Source: JAWWOW01 sp033851265 (GTDB lineage: Bacteria > Actinomycetota > Actinomycetes > JAWWOW01). From it: 14,236 nt of DNA. The notes below the pieces were generated by a model. That model saw nothing but the letters and a program-made list of their open reading frames with translations, did no database searches and had not been told where the DNA came from. The stretch covers positions 1 through 14,236 of the forward strand of contig JAWWOW010000013.1 of NCBI GenBank assembly GCA_033851265.1. Direction: 5' to 3'. Below are positions 8,301 through 14,236 of this stretch, one piece after another; position 1 is the stretch's first letter, and every line of letters starts with the position of its first letter. Both the position numbers and the translations under genes were made by a program.

Positions 8301-9857
8301 CCACACCACGACATCTACTCGATTGAAGACCTCGCGCAACTCATCCATGACCTGAAGAACGCCAACCCGCAGGCCCGGGTCCATGTGAAGCTCGTCGCAG
8401 AGGTTGGCGTCGGCACGGTCGCGGCGGGTGTCGCGAAGGCGCATGCGGACGTCGTACTCATCTCCGGTCAAGACGGCGGCACGGGCGCGGCTCCGCTGAC
8501 GTCCCTCAAGCACGCAGGCGCGCCGTGGGAGCTCGGGTTGGCCGAGACGCAGCAGACGTTGTTACTCAACGGCTTGCGCGACCGCATCGTCGTCCAGACC
8601 GATGGCCAGTTGAAGACCGGTCGGGACGTCATGGTCGCGGCATTGCTCGGTGCCGAGGAGTTCGGCTTTGCGACGGCACCGCTGGTCGTTTCCGGTTGCA
8701 TCATGATGCGTGTCTGTCATCTGGACACGTGCCCGGTCGGGGTCGCCACACAGAACCCCGAGCTACGCAAGCGGTTCACCGGGCGCCCGGAATTCGTCGT
8801 GAACTTCTTCGAGTTCATCGCCGAGGAGGTGCGGGAGAACCTCGCCGCGCTCGGCTTCCGCACCCTCGACGAAGCGATCGGCCACGCCGAGCTGATCGAC
8901 GTGTCGCGCGCGGTCGAGCACTGGAAGGCCAGTGGACTCGACCTGACGCCGATCCTGCATGTCCCGGAGCTCGGCCCTGACGTGTCGCGGCGCCAGACCG
9001 CCAAGCAGGACCACGGTCTCGACAAGGCACTCGACAACACGCTGATCGCGTTGTCCGAGGGTGCATTGGACAGCGCCCGCGCAGTGCGCCTCGAGCTGCC
9101 GATCCGCAACGTCAACCGCACCGTCGGCACGCTGCTGGGCTACGAGGTGACCCGCCGGTACGGCGGCGCAGGTCTTCCCGACGACACCATCCAGGTCGAC
9201 TTCACTGGATCAGCGGGACAGTCGTTCGGGGCGTTCCTGCCGCGGGGCGTGACGTTGCGACTGTCCGGCGACGCCAACGACTACGTCGGTAAGGGCCTCT
9301 CGGGTGGTCGCATCGTCGTACAACCGCCAGAGGGTTCGCCCTTCGCCGCCGAGCGCAACATCGTCGCGGGCAACGTGTTGTTGTATGGCGCGACGGCCGG
9401 CGAGGCCTATTTCCGCGGGATGGTGGGGGAGCGGTTCGCCGTGCGCAACTCCGGCGCGACCGCAGTCGTGGAGGGTGTCGGCGATCACGGCTGCGAATAC
9501 ATGACGGGCGGCCGCGTCGTCGTGCTGGGTTCCACCGGCCGCAACTTCGGCGCGGGCATGTCCGGTGGCGTTGCTTACGTGCTCGATCTCGATCCCATCC
9601 GGGTCAATCCCGAGATGGTCGACTTGGACCCGCTCGACGACGAAGACCGCGAGTTCCTGCGCACGGCTGTCGAACGGCATCGCGCCGAGACCGGCTCCAC
9701 GGTTGCTGCCGCGTTGCTGGCCGGTTGGGACAGCGCGATCGAGCGGTTCGGCAAGGTCATGCCCAAGGACTACAAGCGCGTGCTCGCCGCGATGGCTGCC
9801 GCTCGTGAGTCGGGCGAGTCCGTTGACGACGCGGTGATGGCGGCCTCGCATGGCTGA
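5313..9857 (+). CDS. gltB: Glutamate synthase (NADPH), large subunit (GltB)
   Basis: The 1514-residue product is the normal length for the alpha subunit. It hydrolyses glutamine, channels ammonia, and makes glutamate from 2-oxoglutarate using electrons from GltD. The ATG at 5313 gives a 22-residue propeptide before the nucleophile C23 (HDACGVAF), which must be cleaved off for glutaminase activity. The order is: class II amidotransferase domain (about 23-430), central domain, then the FMN-binding synthase domain with GAMSYGSISKEAH at 883-895. The 3Fe-4S cysteines C1129, C1135 and C1140 (CIMMRVC-HLDTC) follow, then the C-terminal beta-helix GXGXG domain. A GAGAAAG stretch (5298-5304) precedes the ATG as a ribosome site. 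An in-frame GTG at 5238 would lengthen the propeptide and is disfavoured. All catalytic features are intact. Confidence 0.98.
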   Translation: MPALSALPAPQGLYDGRHEHDACGVAFVVDMPGRRSRAIVDKALAALCNLEHRGAKGSEPDTGDGAGILTQIPDAFLRASVGFDLPEHGGYAVGTAFLPAAAEARDAAVGLLARIVEEEGLIVLGWRPLPIDTSGIGASALAVMPEFRQLFIAANPTGPRRVGMALERLAFIVRKRAEREAGVYFPSLSARTLVYKGMLTSTQLQGFYPDLSDPRFETALALVHSRFSTNTFPSWPLAHPYRYISHNGEINTLKGNRNWMRAREALLESDLLPGDLERLFPICTDGASDSASFDEVLELLHMGGRSLPHSVLMMIPEAWENHAEMDPMRRAFYQFHSSMMEPWDGPACVAFTDGTVIGAVLDRNGLRPSRYWVTEDGLVVLASEVGVLDIDPTTVVRKGRLQPGRMFLVDTDEGRILDDDEIKTALAADDPYAEWLHAGLIHLEELPEREHIVYSHASVLRRQQTFGFTEEELRILMTPMAQNGAEPIGSMGTDTPIAVLSGRPRMLFDYFTQLFAQVTNPPLDAIREELVTSLGSTVGPERNLLEPSPASCRQVVLPFPVIDNDELAKIVHINQDGDMPGFQAVTVSGLYKVSGGAEALAARLDEICVHVSEAIEDGARIVVLSDRDSNTDLAPIPSLLLTGAVHHHLIREKTRTRVGLIVEAGDVREVHHVALLIGYGAAAVNPYLAMETVEDLVRYGDINGGLEAQKAVRNYIKALGKGVLKVMSKMGISTVASYTGAQVFEAIGLSQELIDRHFTGTVSRLGGVGLDVIHEEVAARHRAAYPDNPVDTAHRRLWIGGEYQWRREGELHLFNPDTVFKLQHSTRTRRYEIFKDYTRAVDEQAEKLMTLRGLFRLKEGERPAVPIEEVEPVSEIVKRFSTGAMSYGSISKEAHETLAIAMNRLGARSNTGEGGEDADRYVADPNGDLRRSAIKQVASGRFGVTSEYLVNADDLQIKMAQGAKPGEGGQLPGNKVYPWIAKTRHSTPGVGLISPPPHHDIYSIEDLAQLIHDLKNANPQARVHVKLVAEVGVGTVAAGVAKAHADVVLISGQDGGTGAAPLTSLKHAGAPWELGLAETQQTLLLNGLRDRIVVQTDGQLKTGRDVMVAALLGAEEFGFATAPLVVSGCIMMRVCHLDTCPVGVATQNPELRKRFTGRPEFVVNFFEFIAEEVRENLAALGFRTLDEAIGHAELIDVSRAVEHWKASGLDLTPILHVPELGPDVSRRQTAKQDHGLDKALDNTLIALSEGALDSARAVRLELPIRNVNRTVGTLLGYEVTRRYGGAGLPDDTIQVDFTGSAGQSFGAFLPRGVTLRLSGDANDYVGKGLSGGRIVVQPPEGSPFAAERNIVAGNVLLYGATAGEAYFRGMVGERFAVRNSGATAVVEGVGDHGCEYMTGGRVVVLGSTGRNFGAGMSGGVAYVLDLDPIRVNPEMVDLDPLDDEDREFLRTAVERHRAETGSTVAAALLAGWDSAIERFGKVMPKDYKRVLAAMAAARESGESVDDAVMAASHG

Positions 9858-11310
9858 CCCCAAGGGCTTTCTCACCACGCCGCGCGAGACGCCGACGCGG
9901 CGTCCGGTCGACGTCCGGATTCGTGACTGGCGTGAGGTCTACGAAGAGTTCGAGGGCGACCGGTTGCGCGCGCAGGCGGGTCGCTGCATGGACTGCGGCA
10001 TTCCGTTCTGTCATCAGGGCTGCCCGCTCGGCAACCTCATCCCGGAATGGAACACGCTGGTGTGGCGTGACGACTGGCGGGACGCCATCGAACGCCTGCA
10101 CGCCACCAACAACTTTCCGGAGTTCACCGGCCGGCTGTGCCCCGCGCCGTGTGAAGCCGCCTGCGTGCTCGGGATCAACGCCGACCCGGTCACCATCAAG
10201 CAGGTCGAGGTCGAGATCGTCGATCGCGGCTGGGACGAAGGCTGGATCTCACCGCAGATTCCGGACCGCCTGACTGGGAAAACCGTCGCGGTCGTCGGCT
10301 CGGGCCCCGCGGGTCTAGCGACCGCGCAGCAACTAACGCGGGCCGGACACACGGTGGTCGTCTACGAGCGCGCCGACCGCATCGGCGGACTGCTGCGTTA
10401 TGGGATCCCAGAGTTCAAGATGGAAAAGCGTCACCTCGAGCTGCGCTTGCAGCAGATGCGCGACGAAGGCACTCGCTTCCGCGCCGGTGTCAACGTCGGC
10501 GTCGACATCACGGCCGACCAACTGCGCAAGAAGTACGACGCGGTCGTGCTTGCCGGTGGCGCGACTATCGGCCGGGATCTGCCGATCCCCGGTCGTGACT
10601 TCGACGGCATCCACTTCGCAATGGACTATCTGCCGCTGTCCAACCTGGTGACCGAAGGCGACATCGACGAGACGCCGATCTCGGCGGCCGGACGGCACGT
10701 GATCATCATTGGTGGCGGCGATACGGGGGCCGACTGCCTCGGCACGGCCCACCGCCAAGGGGCGGCGTCGATCCGGCAGCTCGAGATCCTGCCCCGCCCA
10801 CCGGATGTGCGACCCGACCAGACACCGTGGCCGACGTGGCCGCTCATCTACCGGACCTCGAGTGCGCACGAGGAAGGCGGAGAGCGGATGTTCTCCGTGA
10901 ACACCGAGCGGTTCCTGGGGGATGAGGACGGCCGAGTCCGTGCGCTCGTCCTGCACGAAGTCGTGTCCGAGGTCGTCGACGGTCGGCCAACGTTCAGCAA
11001 GGTCGAGGGCAGTGAGATCGAGATCCCCGGTGACCTCGTTCTGCTCGCCATGGGTTTCACGGGCGCGGACCGCGTCGGCCTCATCGACGACCTCGAAGTC
11101 GAGATCGACGGTCGCGGCAATGTTGCACGCGACGACTCGTTCGGCACCAACGTGCCCGGCGTCTACGTCGCTGGCGATATGGGTCGCGGCCAGTCGCTCA
11201 TCGTCTGGGCCATTGCCGAAGGTCGGGCTGCTGCGGCCGCAGTCGATCGCTACTTGACCGGAGGCACCTCGCTGCCGGTACCGATACGACCGACGGACCG
11301 ACCTCTCTAA
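9850..11310 (+). CDS. gltD: Glutamate synthase (NADPH), small subunit (GltD)
   Basis: A 486-residue FAD and iron-sulfur flavoprotein that takes electrons from NADPH and passes them to GltB. The N-terminal 4Fe-4S cysteines are C46, C49, C54 and C58 (CMDCGIPFCHQGC) and C97, C101 and C105 (CPAPCEAAC). The FAD dinucleotide fold has VVGSGPAG at about 148-155. The NADPH fold has IIGGGDTGADC at about 286-296. The C-terminal FAD segment GDMGRGQSLIVWAIAEGR is present. The ATG lies 8 bases inside the end of gltB (ATGGCTGA), so the pair is translationally coupled and made in step. It ends with TAA 3 bases before the stop of the convergent minus-strand gene. Nothing is truncated. Confidence 0.97.
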   Translation: MADPKGFLTTPRETPTRRPVDVRIRDWREVYEEFEGDRLRAQAGRCMDCGIPFCHQGCPLGNLIPEWNTLVWRDDWRDAIERLHATNNFPEFTGRLCPAPCEAACVLGINADPVTIKQVEVEIVDRGWDEGWISPQIPDRLTGKTVAVVGSGPAGLATAQQLTRAGHTVVVYERADRIGGLLRYGIPEFKMEKRHLELRLQQMRDEGTRFRAGVNVGVDITADQLRKKYDAVVLAGGATIGRDLPIPGRDFDGIHFAMDYLPLSNLVTEGDIDETPISAAGRHVIIIGGGDTGADCLGTAHRQGAASIRQLEILPRPPDVRPDQTPWPTWPLIYRTSSAHEEGGERMFSVNTERFLGDEDGRVRALVLHEVVSEVVDGRPTFSKVEGSEIEIPGDLVLLAMGFTGADRVGLIDDLEVEIDGRGNVARDDSFGTNVPGVYVAGDMGRGQSLIVWAIAEGRAAAAAVDRYLTGGTSLPVPIRPTDRPL

Positions 11311-11313
11311 TCG

Positions 11314-12081
11314 TCAGTACTTCGGACCGACGAACTCGTCCAACGCCGCGACAGCCTCACGCCGGGCGATCGAGATCGTGTTGCGCCTGGAGTAACGCCA
11401 GGCGATCCCGAGCCGATCGAGGGCGTCGGTGAACAGGTCCCTAATGTCGACCGACTCATTAGTGAACATGTAGCGCGGATAGCTGTATCTCCTCGTCCCG
11501 CTCTTGAAGTGTCGGACGACCGGGTTGGTGAAGCGGCAGCCATCGGAGTGAATGAGCCCACGGATGAACTCTCGCGTGTGCTGATCGACTATGTCCTCCT
11601 GCCAGCTCTCCAACATGATCGCGCGTAGGTGTTTCCTTCCCGGCCCATGTTGTGGAAAGAGATGGGGCCAATGCTTGGAGTAACTTCCGAGCAGGTGGCA
11701 GCCCTCTTTCGGGGCGCGATGGACGCGTGTACCGAGGATGCCCATGGCTTTCTCGCAGGCGTCCATCAAACCTGGCCAAGCATCCGCGCACGCGACACGC
11801 AACACATAAATGCCAGGCTTAGGTGCATTGCTGATACAACCATCGCCGAGGTAGAGGCCGAGCAGGTAGGCATATAGCTGGGGGTCACGCGGCGGCTCAG
11901 CCTGGCAACGAAAACAAGCGAGTTCACTGCTGGCACCCGGCTGCGCTTCGACACCGTGGCGGATCCACAGAGCGATTGCGCTTCGAGAAATACCCGTAGA
12001 CCGACTGACAACGGCGACGGACTGGCCGGCAGCAACCCGAGCTACCGCGGCTTTACGGACCAGTTCGCTGTACACATGCAC
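11314..12081 (-). CDS. Helix-turn-helix protein with two LAGLIDADG-type motifs
   Basis: A 255-residue protein from the GTG at 12081. Residues 7-41 look like a resolvase/transposase-type helix-turn-helix (AAVARVAAGQSVAVVSRSTG then SRSAIALWIRHG). A short Cys pair (CFRC, 56-59) follows. Two LAGLIDADG-like helices are visible, LLGLYLGDG at 73-81 (acidic D80) and FIRGLIHSDG at 172-181 (D180), with SYSKHWPHLFPQHGPGRKH between them. The protein ends in VGPKY. This pattern matches an actinobacterial family I recall as hypothetical or regulatory proteins related to homing endonucleases; whether it cuts DNA is unknown. Another GTG at 12075 is possible. The frame runs back to 12165, but that would overlap the tRNA. 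Sampled GC (57% over 11641-11700) is below gltB (63% over 9541-9600), a small hint of transfer. Confidence 0.75.
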   Translation of the reverse strand: MHVYSELVRKAAVARVAAGQSVAVVSRSTGISRSAIALWIRHGVEAQPGASSELACFRCQAEPPRDPQLYAYLLGLYLGDGCISNAPKPGIYVLRVACADAWPGLMDACEKAMGILGTRVHRAPKEGCHLLGSYSKHWPHLFPQHGPGRKHLRAIMLESWQEDIVDQHTREFIRGLIHSDGCRFTNPVVRHFKSGTRRYSYPRYMFTNESVDIRDLFTDALDRLGIAWRYSRRNTISIARREAVAALDEFVGPKY

Positions 12082-12114
12082 AGCATCGGTCGCCTGACTG
12101 ACAAAGGATGTGTC

Positions 12115-12127
12115 GGCGCCGCGCGCC
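12115..12127 (-). other. Small GC hairpin just 3' of the tRNA
   Basis: GGCGC, 3 bases, GCGCC forms a 5-base-pair stem 13 bases beyond the tRNA 3' end on the minus strand, in the 59-base gap before the LAGLIDADG-type gene. It could aid tRNA 3' processing or weakly terminate. No T-run follows, so a strong intrinsic terminator is unlikely. Confidence 0.25.
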
Positions 12128-12140
12128 TGTGCACAAAGCG

Positions 12141-12213
12141 TGCCTCGGGTGGGATTCGAACCCACACTTGATGGTGTTTGAGACCATTCTCTCTACCGTT
12201 GGAGTACCGAGGC
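12141..12213 (-). tRNA. tRNA with anticodon CAA (leucine by anticodon), short variable loop
   Basis: A 73-base cloverleaf on the minus strand. The acceptor stem GCCTCGG/CCGAGGC pairs 7 of 7. The anticodon stem ATGGT/ACCAT pairs 5 of 5 around the loop CTCAAAC, giving anticodon CAA with U33 and A37. The T stem GTGGG/CCCAC pairs 5 of 5 around TTCGAAT. The D stem has only three good pairs (CTC/GAG), with GG in the D loop. A15 and T48 can form the Levitt pair, and the discriminator is A73, as LeuRS prefers. No CCA is encoded. The variable region is only 5 bases (CAAGT), whereas bacterial tRNA-Leu normally has a long extra arm. Leucine identity therefore rests on the anticodon and A73 alone. Confidence 0.85.
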
Positions 12214-12221
12214 GCCATACA

Positions 12222-12227
12222 AGAATA
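12222..12227 (-). promoter_or_regulatory. -10 element of the tRNA promoter
   Basis: TATTCT on the minus strand lies 8 bases upstream of the tRNA 5' end (12213), the spacing expected if transcription starts at or just before the mature end. The -35 region is not obvious. It shares a 68-base divergent intergenic region with the ANTAR-regulator promoter. Confidence 0.45.
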
Positions 12228-12269
12228 TCGGTTGGTTGATAGGCGTTCGGCCGCAAAGAACACGAGCGA

Positions 12270-12275
12270 TAGCCT
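12270..12275 (+). promoter_or_regulatory. -10 element of the ANTAR regulator; probable leaderless start
   Basis: TAGCCT is followed by 6 bases and then the GTG at 12282. Transcription would begin at or beside the GTG. There is no Shine-Dalgarno sequence upstream, which agrees with leaderless translation, common in actinobacteria. TTCGGC at 12246-12251 is a poor -35 at an 18-base spacing. Confidence 0.45.
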
Positions 12276-12281
12276 CACACT

Positions 12282-12866
12282 GTGGCTGAACCCAGACGTG
12301 TCGTCGTCGCTGAAGACGAAGGCCTGATCCGCCTCGACCTTGTCGAGATGCTCCGCGAAGAGGGTTACGACGTCGTCGGCGAAGCGTCCGATGGACAGCA
12401 AGCCATCGAGTTGGCCGAGCAACACAAGCCCGATCTCGTGATCCTCGACATCAAGATGCCGGTGCTCGACGGCATCACGGCGGCGGAGCGCATCGCCGAC
12501 GCGCGCATCGCACCCGTCGTTATCCTCACCGCCTTCTCCCAACGCGAGCTCGTCGAGCGAGCCAGGGACGCCGGCGCGATGGCCTACCTCGTGAAACCGT
12601 TCACTAAGGCCGACCTCCTGCCCGCGATTGAGATCGCGGTGAGCAGGTACGCCGAGGTGTCCGCGCTCGAGGTCGAGGTTGACGACCTGACCGAGCGGCT
12701 CGTGACCCGCAAGCTGGTCGAGCGGGCCAAAGGCGTGCTCCAGACCGAGCACGAGATGACCGAGCCGGAGGCGTTCCGCTGGGTCCAGAAGACGTCAATG
12801 GACAAGCGATTGTCGATGCGGGCGGTGGCCGAGGCCGTGATCGCGGGTGACGAAGCCCCAGCCTGA
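12282..12866 (+). CDS. pdtaR: Response regulator with ANTAR RNA-binding domain (PdtaR-like)
   Basis: A 194-residue two-domain regulator. The receiver domain (about 5-120) has the acidic pair E11/D12, the phospho-acceptor D56 (LVILDIKMP), T83 (ILTAF) and K105 (LVKPF), all intact. A short coiled linker (about 121-138) leads to the ANTAR domain (about 134-188) with the typical RKLVERAKGVLQ and EAFRWVQKTSMDKRLSM segments. ANTAR proteins bind paired RNA hairpins and block transcription termination. The M. tuberculosis relative PdtaR is phosphorylated by the histidine kinase PdtaS; no kinase gene is visible here. The GTG start at 12282 is supported by the leaderless -10 geometry. The gene diverges from the tRNA and is followed by the binding-protein gene after 144 bases, probably as a separate transcript. 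Confidence 0.93.
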   Translation: MAEPRRVVVAEDEGLIRLDLVEMLREEGYDVVGEASDGQQAIELAEQHKPDLVILDIKMPVLDGITAAERIADARIAPVVILTAFSQRELVERARDAGAMAYLVKPFTKADLLPAIEIAVSRYAEVSALEVEVDDLTERLVTRKLVERAKGVLQTEHEMTEPEAFRWVQKTSMDKRLSMRAVAEAVIAGDEAPA

Positions 12867-12879
12867 CCGGCGGAGAAGT

Positions 12880-12895
12880 GTCACGGCGGGGTCAC
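12880..12895 (+). promoter_or_regulatory. GTCAC direct repeat, 11-base period (possible GlnR or PhoP-type site)
   Basis: GTCAC, 6 bases, GTCAC: two identical 5-mers one helical turn apart, about 50-65 bases upstream of the predicted transcription start of the binding-protein gene. Streptomyces GlnR boxes are built from GTnAC-like half-sites with 6-base spacers, and PHO boxes are 11-base direct repeats containing GTTCAC. This site fits both only partly. The position suits an activator. It lies 13 bases after the ANTAR gene's stop. Confidence 0.35.
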
Positions 12896-12934
12896 GACAT
12901 TGCCGCCCTCTGCCGCGATCGCCTCAGTGCGGAG

Positions 12935-12940
12935 TAGCGT
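12935..12940 (+). promoter_or_regulatory. Possible -10 element of the binding-protein gene
   Basis: TAGCGT fits TANNNT and would give a leader of roughly 64 bases before the GTG at 13011. No good -35 hexamer is seen upstream. That would be expected if an activator bound at the GTCAC repeats helps recruit polymerase. Confidence 0.3.
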
Positions 12941-12967
12941 TCGCGCCGGTCGCAGGTGAGCTGCGGC

Positions 12968-12987
12968 TCGCCGGAGGCATCCGGCGA
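12968..12987 (+). other. Hairpin in the leader of the binding-protein gene
   Basis: TCGCCGGA (12968-12975), loop GGCA, TCCGGCGA (12980-12987) form a perfect 8-base-pair stem that ends 10 bases before the ribosome site AAGGAG (12998-13003). It has no T-run after it. It may stabilise the leader or tune translation. If the closing A-T pair is open, the loop is the hexamer AGGCAT. Confidence 0.4.
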
Positions 12988-13010
12988 CGCACACAGCAAG
13001 GAGCTCGCAC

Positions 13011-14219
13011 GTGAGTCAGCGTCGACTACTGCAGGTCGCCGTACCCCTCGTTCTGGTCCTCGCAGTAGCCGCCTGTGGCGGAAGCAGCGGCGGGAGCAGC
13101 GGCGGTAGCGGCAACAAACCCACCTACAAGATCGGATTCCAAGGGCCACTCTCTGGTGGCAACCAGGCGCTCGGCATCAACGAACAGCGCGGCGTGAAGC
13201 TCGCGATCAAGCAGGCGAACGCCAAGGGTGACCTGCCGTTCACGCTGGCCTTCATCGACGCGGACGACACGGGCACCGGCGCCGGGTCGCCGCCCGCCGC
13301 GCGCAAGCTGATCGGGGACGCAGGGGTCGTCGCTGTCGTGGGCCCGTCCTTCTCCGGCGCGAGCAACGCGGCCGGGCCGTTGTGGAAGCAGGCTGGCCTG
13401 CTCGCCGTGACTCCCTCGGCGACATTGCCGGATCTGACGTCACACGGCTTCACCACGTTCTGGCGAGCGGTCGCGACGGACAACGCGCAGGGTCCGCCGG
13501 ACGCGAAGTACCTCGACGACGTGGTCCATGCCAAGAAGATCTTTGTCATCGACGACACCAGCGACTACGGCAAGGGTCTCGCGGATGCCTTCAAGAGGCA
13601 GTACGCCAGCGAGGGCAAGAACAGCCTGATCGTCGGTACCGACTCCGGGCCGCAGACTGCTCAGTGCGCTCCCGGTTCTACCGGCAACACCGCGCAGTAC
13701 CCGACATTGGCCAGCAAGGTCATCAACAAGAACGCGGATGCCGTGTTCTATGCCGGCTACTACTGCGACCTGGCGCTGATGGCGAAGGCGCTGCGGACGA
13801 AGAACTTCACCGGCACGATCATGTCCGGTGACGGCTCGAAGGACGAGAACTACATCAAGCAGGCGACCGCAAAGGTTGCTGAAGGCACCTTGTTGTCATG
13901 CCAGTGCTCCGAGATCACCAAGATTCCGGGCGCGACCCAGTTCATCACCGACTACACCGCTGACGCTGGTGCTGCACCGGGCACCTACTCGGCGGAAGCG
14001 TTCGACGTGACGAACGCCATCATCGGCAAGATGAAGGGCATCGGGAAGACGGTCACGCGCGCCAGCTTGCTCGCCGCATGGCCCAGCGTCGACTACAAGG
14101 GTCTGACCAAGCAGATCAAGTTCGGTCCTGACCATGAGTTGCTCGTGCAGACGGCGTTTCTTTACAAGGTCGATGCCGGCAAGCTCGTGTACATCGGCAA
14201 CCTCTCAGATTTGACCTAG
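13011..14219 (+). CDS. ABC transporter binding lipoprotein, branched-chain amino acid (LivJ/LivK) type
   Basis: A 402-residue extracytoplasmic substrate-binding lipoprotein. The signal peptide is MSQRR followed by a hydrophobic run ending in the lipobox VAAC (C22), then a GGSSGGSSGGSG linker. The mature protein has the type I periplasmic-binding fold of the LivJ/LivK class: an opening strand YKIGFQGPLSGG (39-50), the hinge-near VVGPSFSGASNAAG segment (109-122), ITPSAT-like AVTPSAT (132-138), and DDTSDYGKGLADAF (181-194). The ligand is likely a branched-chain or other amino acid, but small amides are also bound by this class. AAGGAG lies 7 bases before the GTG start. The stop is at 14217-14219. 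Permease and ATPase genes would be expected just beyond the window. Lgt would lipidate C22. Confidence 0.92.
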   Translation: MSQRRLLQVAVPLVLVLAVAACGGSSGGSSGGSGNKPTYKIGFQGPLSGGNQALGINEQRGVKLAIKQANAKGDLPFTLAFIDADDTGTGAGSPPAARKLIGDAGVVAVVGPSFSGASNAAGPLWKQAGLLAVTPSATLPDLTSHGFTTFWRAVATDNAQGPPDAKYLDDVVHAKKIFVIDDTSDYGKGLADAFKRQYASEGKNSLIVGTDSGPQTAQCAPGSTGNTAQYPTLASKVINKNADAVFYAGYYCDLALMAKALRTKNFTGTIMSGDGSKDENYIKQATAKVAEGTLLSCQCSEITKIPGATQFITDYTADAGAAPGTYSAEAFDVTNAIIGKMKGIGKTVTRASLLAAWPSVDYKGLTKQIKFGPDHELLVQTAFLYKVDAGKLVYIGNLSDLT

Positions 14220-14236
14220 CCGAAGCGGTGGGGTGG

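Noticed and set aside
11294..11331. Direct repeat CGGACCGAC at 11294-11302 and 11323-11331 across the convergent stops.
   Set aside because: It is nine bases within GC-rich sequence, not inverted, with no sign of an insertion between; most likely chance.
12082..12165. N-terminal extension of the LAGLIDADG-type protein to 12165.
   Set aside because: It would start inside the tRNA gene, and the extra residues show no domain. GTG at 12081 leaves the helix-turn-helix near the N-terminus.
11311..12213. Integrative element inserted at the tRNA 3' end.
   Set aside because: No integrase is present, and no second copy of the tRNA 3' sequence is seen near 11311 or elsewhere in the window.
12968..12987. 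ANTAR target RNA in the binding-protein leader (the regulator is encoded next door).
   Set aside because: Known ANTAR targets are paired hairpins with hexaloops having A1 and G4. Here there is one hairpin; the possible hexaloop AGGCAT has C at position 4. The tandem hairpins at 5161-5209 have 8- and 7-base loops and do not fit either.
13083..13115. Short GC-rich tandem repeat near the start of the binding-protein gene.
   Set aside because: It encodes the Gly/Ser linker after the lipobox, normal for actinobacterial lipoproteins.

Overview
The window reads as ordinary chromosome of a high-GC Gram-positive bacterium (Actinomycetota). The evidence is GC-rich codon use with many GTG starts, a receiver-ANTAR regulator, secreted lipoproteins with short signal peptides, a LAGLIDADG-type protein of a kind I associate with actinobacteria, and a gene order (trpCBA, lgt, gltBD, ANTAR regulator, amino-acid binding protein) that from memory resembles Streptomyces and relatives. 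Genus cannot be set from the sequence alone.

Layout. Positions 1-3962 (+) hold a tightly packed operon: the end of trpC, then trpB, trpA, a SCO1/SenC-type lipoprotein and lgt. The first three junctions are identical 4-base GTGA overlaps, and lgt starts 2 bases after the previous stop. Positions 3949-4320 (-) hold a small GYD-domain protein whose 3' end runs 14 bases into lgt. Divergent from it, 4447-5178 (+) encodes a VIT/CCC1-family Fe/Mn transporter. Similar inverted-repeat arms lie at its start and at its stop. Positions 5313-11310 (+) encode both subunits of NADPH-type glutamate synthase (gltB, gltD; 8-base overlap). Positions 11314-12081 (-) hold a helix-turn-helix plus LAGLIDADG protein, preceded on the same strand by a tRNA gene with anticodon CAA (12141-12213). 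Divergent from the tRNA, 12282-12866 (+) encodes a PdtaR-like antitermination regulator. Positions 13011-14219 (+) encode a branched-chain-amino-acid-type ABC binding lipoprotein, probably the first gene of a transporter operon that continues past the window.

How it fits together. Most of the window is nitrogen and amino-acid metabolism: tryptophan synthesis, glutamate synthesis and amino-acid uptake. lgt makes the lipid anchor that the two lipoproteins here (SCO1-like and binding protein) need. No gene-free stretch exceeds 150 bases.

The least ordinary parts are: (1) the tRNA, which has a leucine anticodon but a 5-base variable loop instead of the long arm normal for bacterial tRNA-Leu; (2) the LAGLIDADG/HTH protein directly downstream of it; (3) the repeated GGGACCAGCG/CGCTGGTCCC palindromes around the VIT gene; (4) two apparently leaderless genes with the same promoter-to-start geometry; (5) an 11-base-period GTCAC direct repeat upstream of the binding-protein gene. 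I did not find a clear new multi-gene system.
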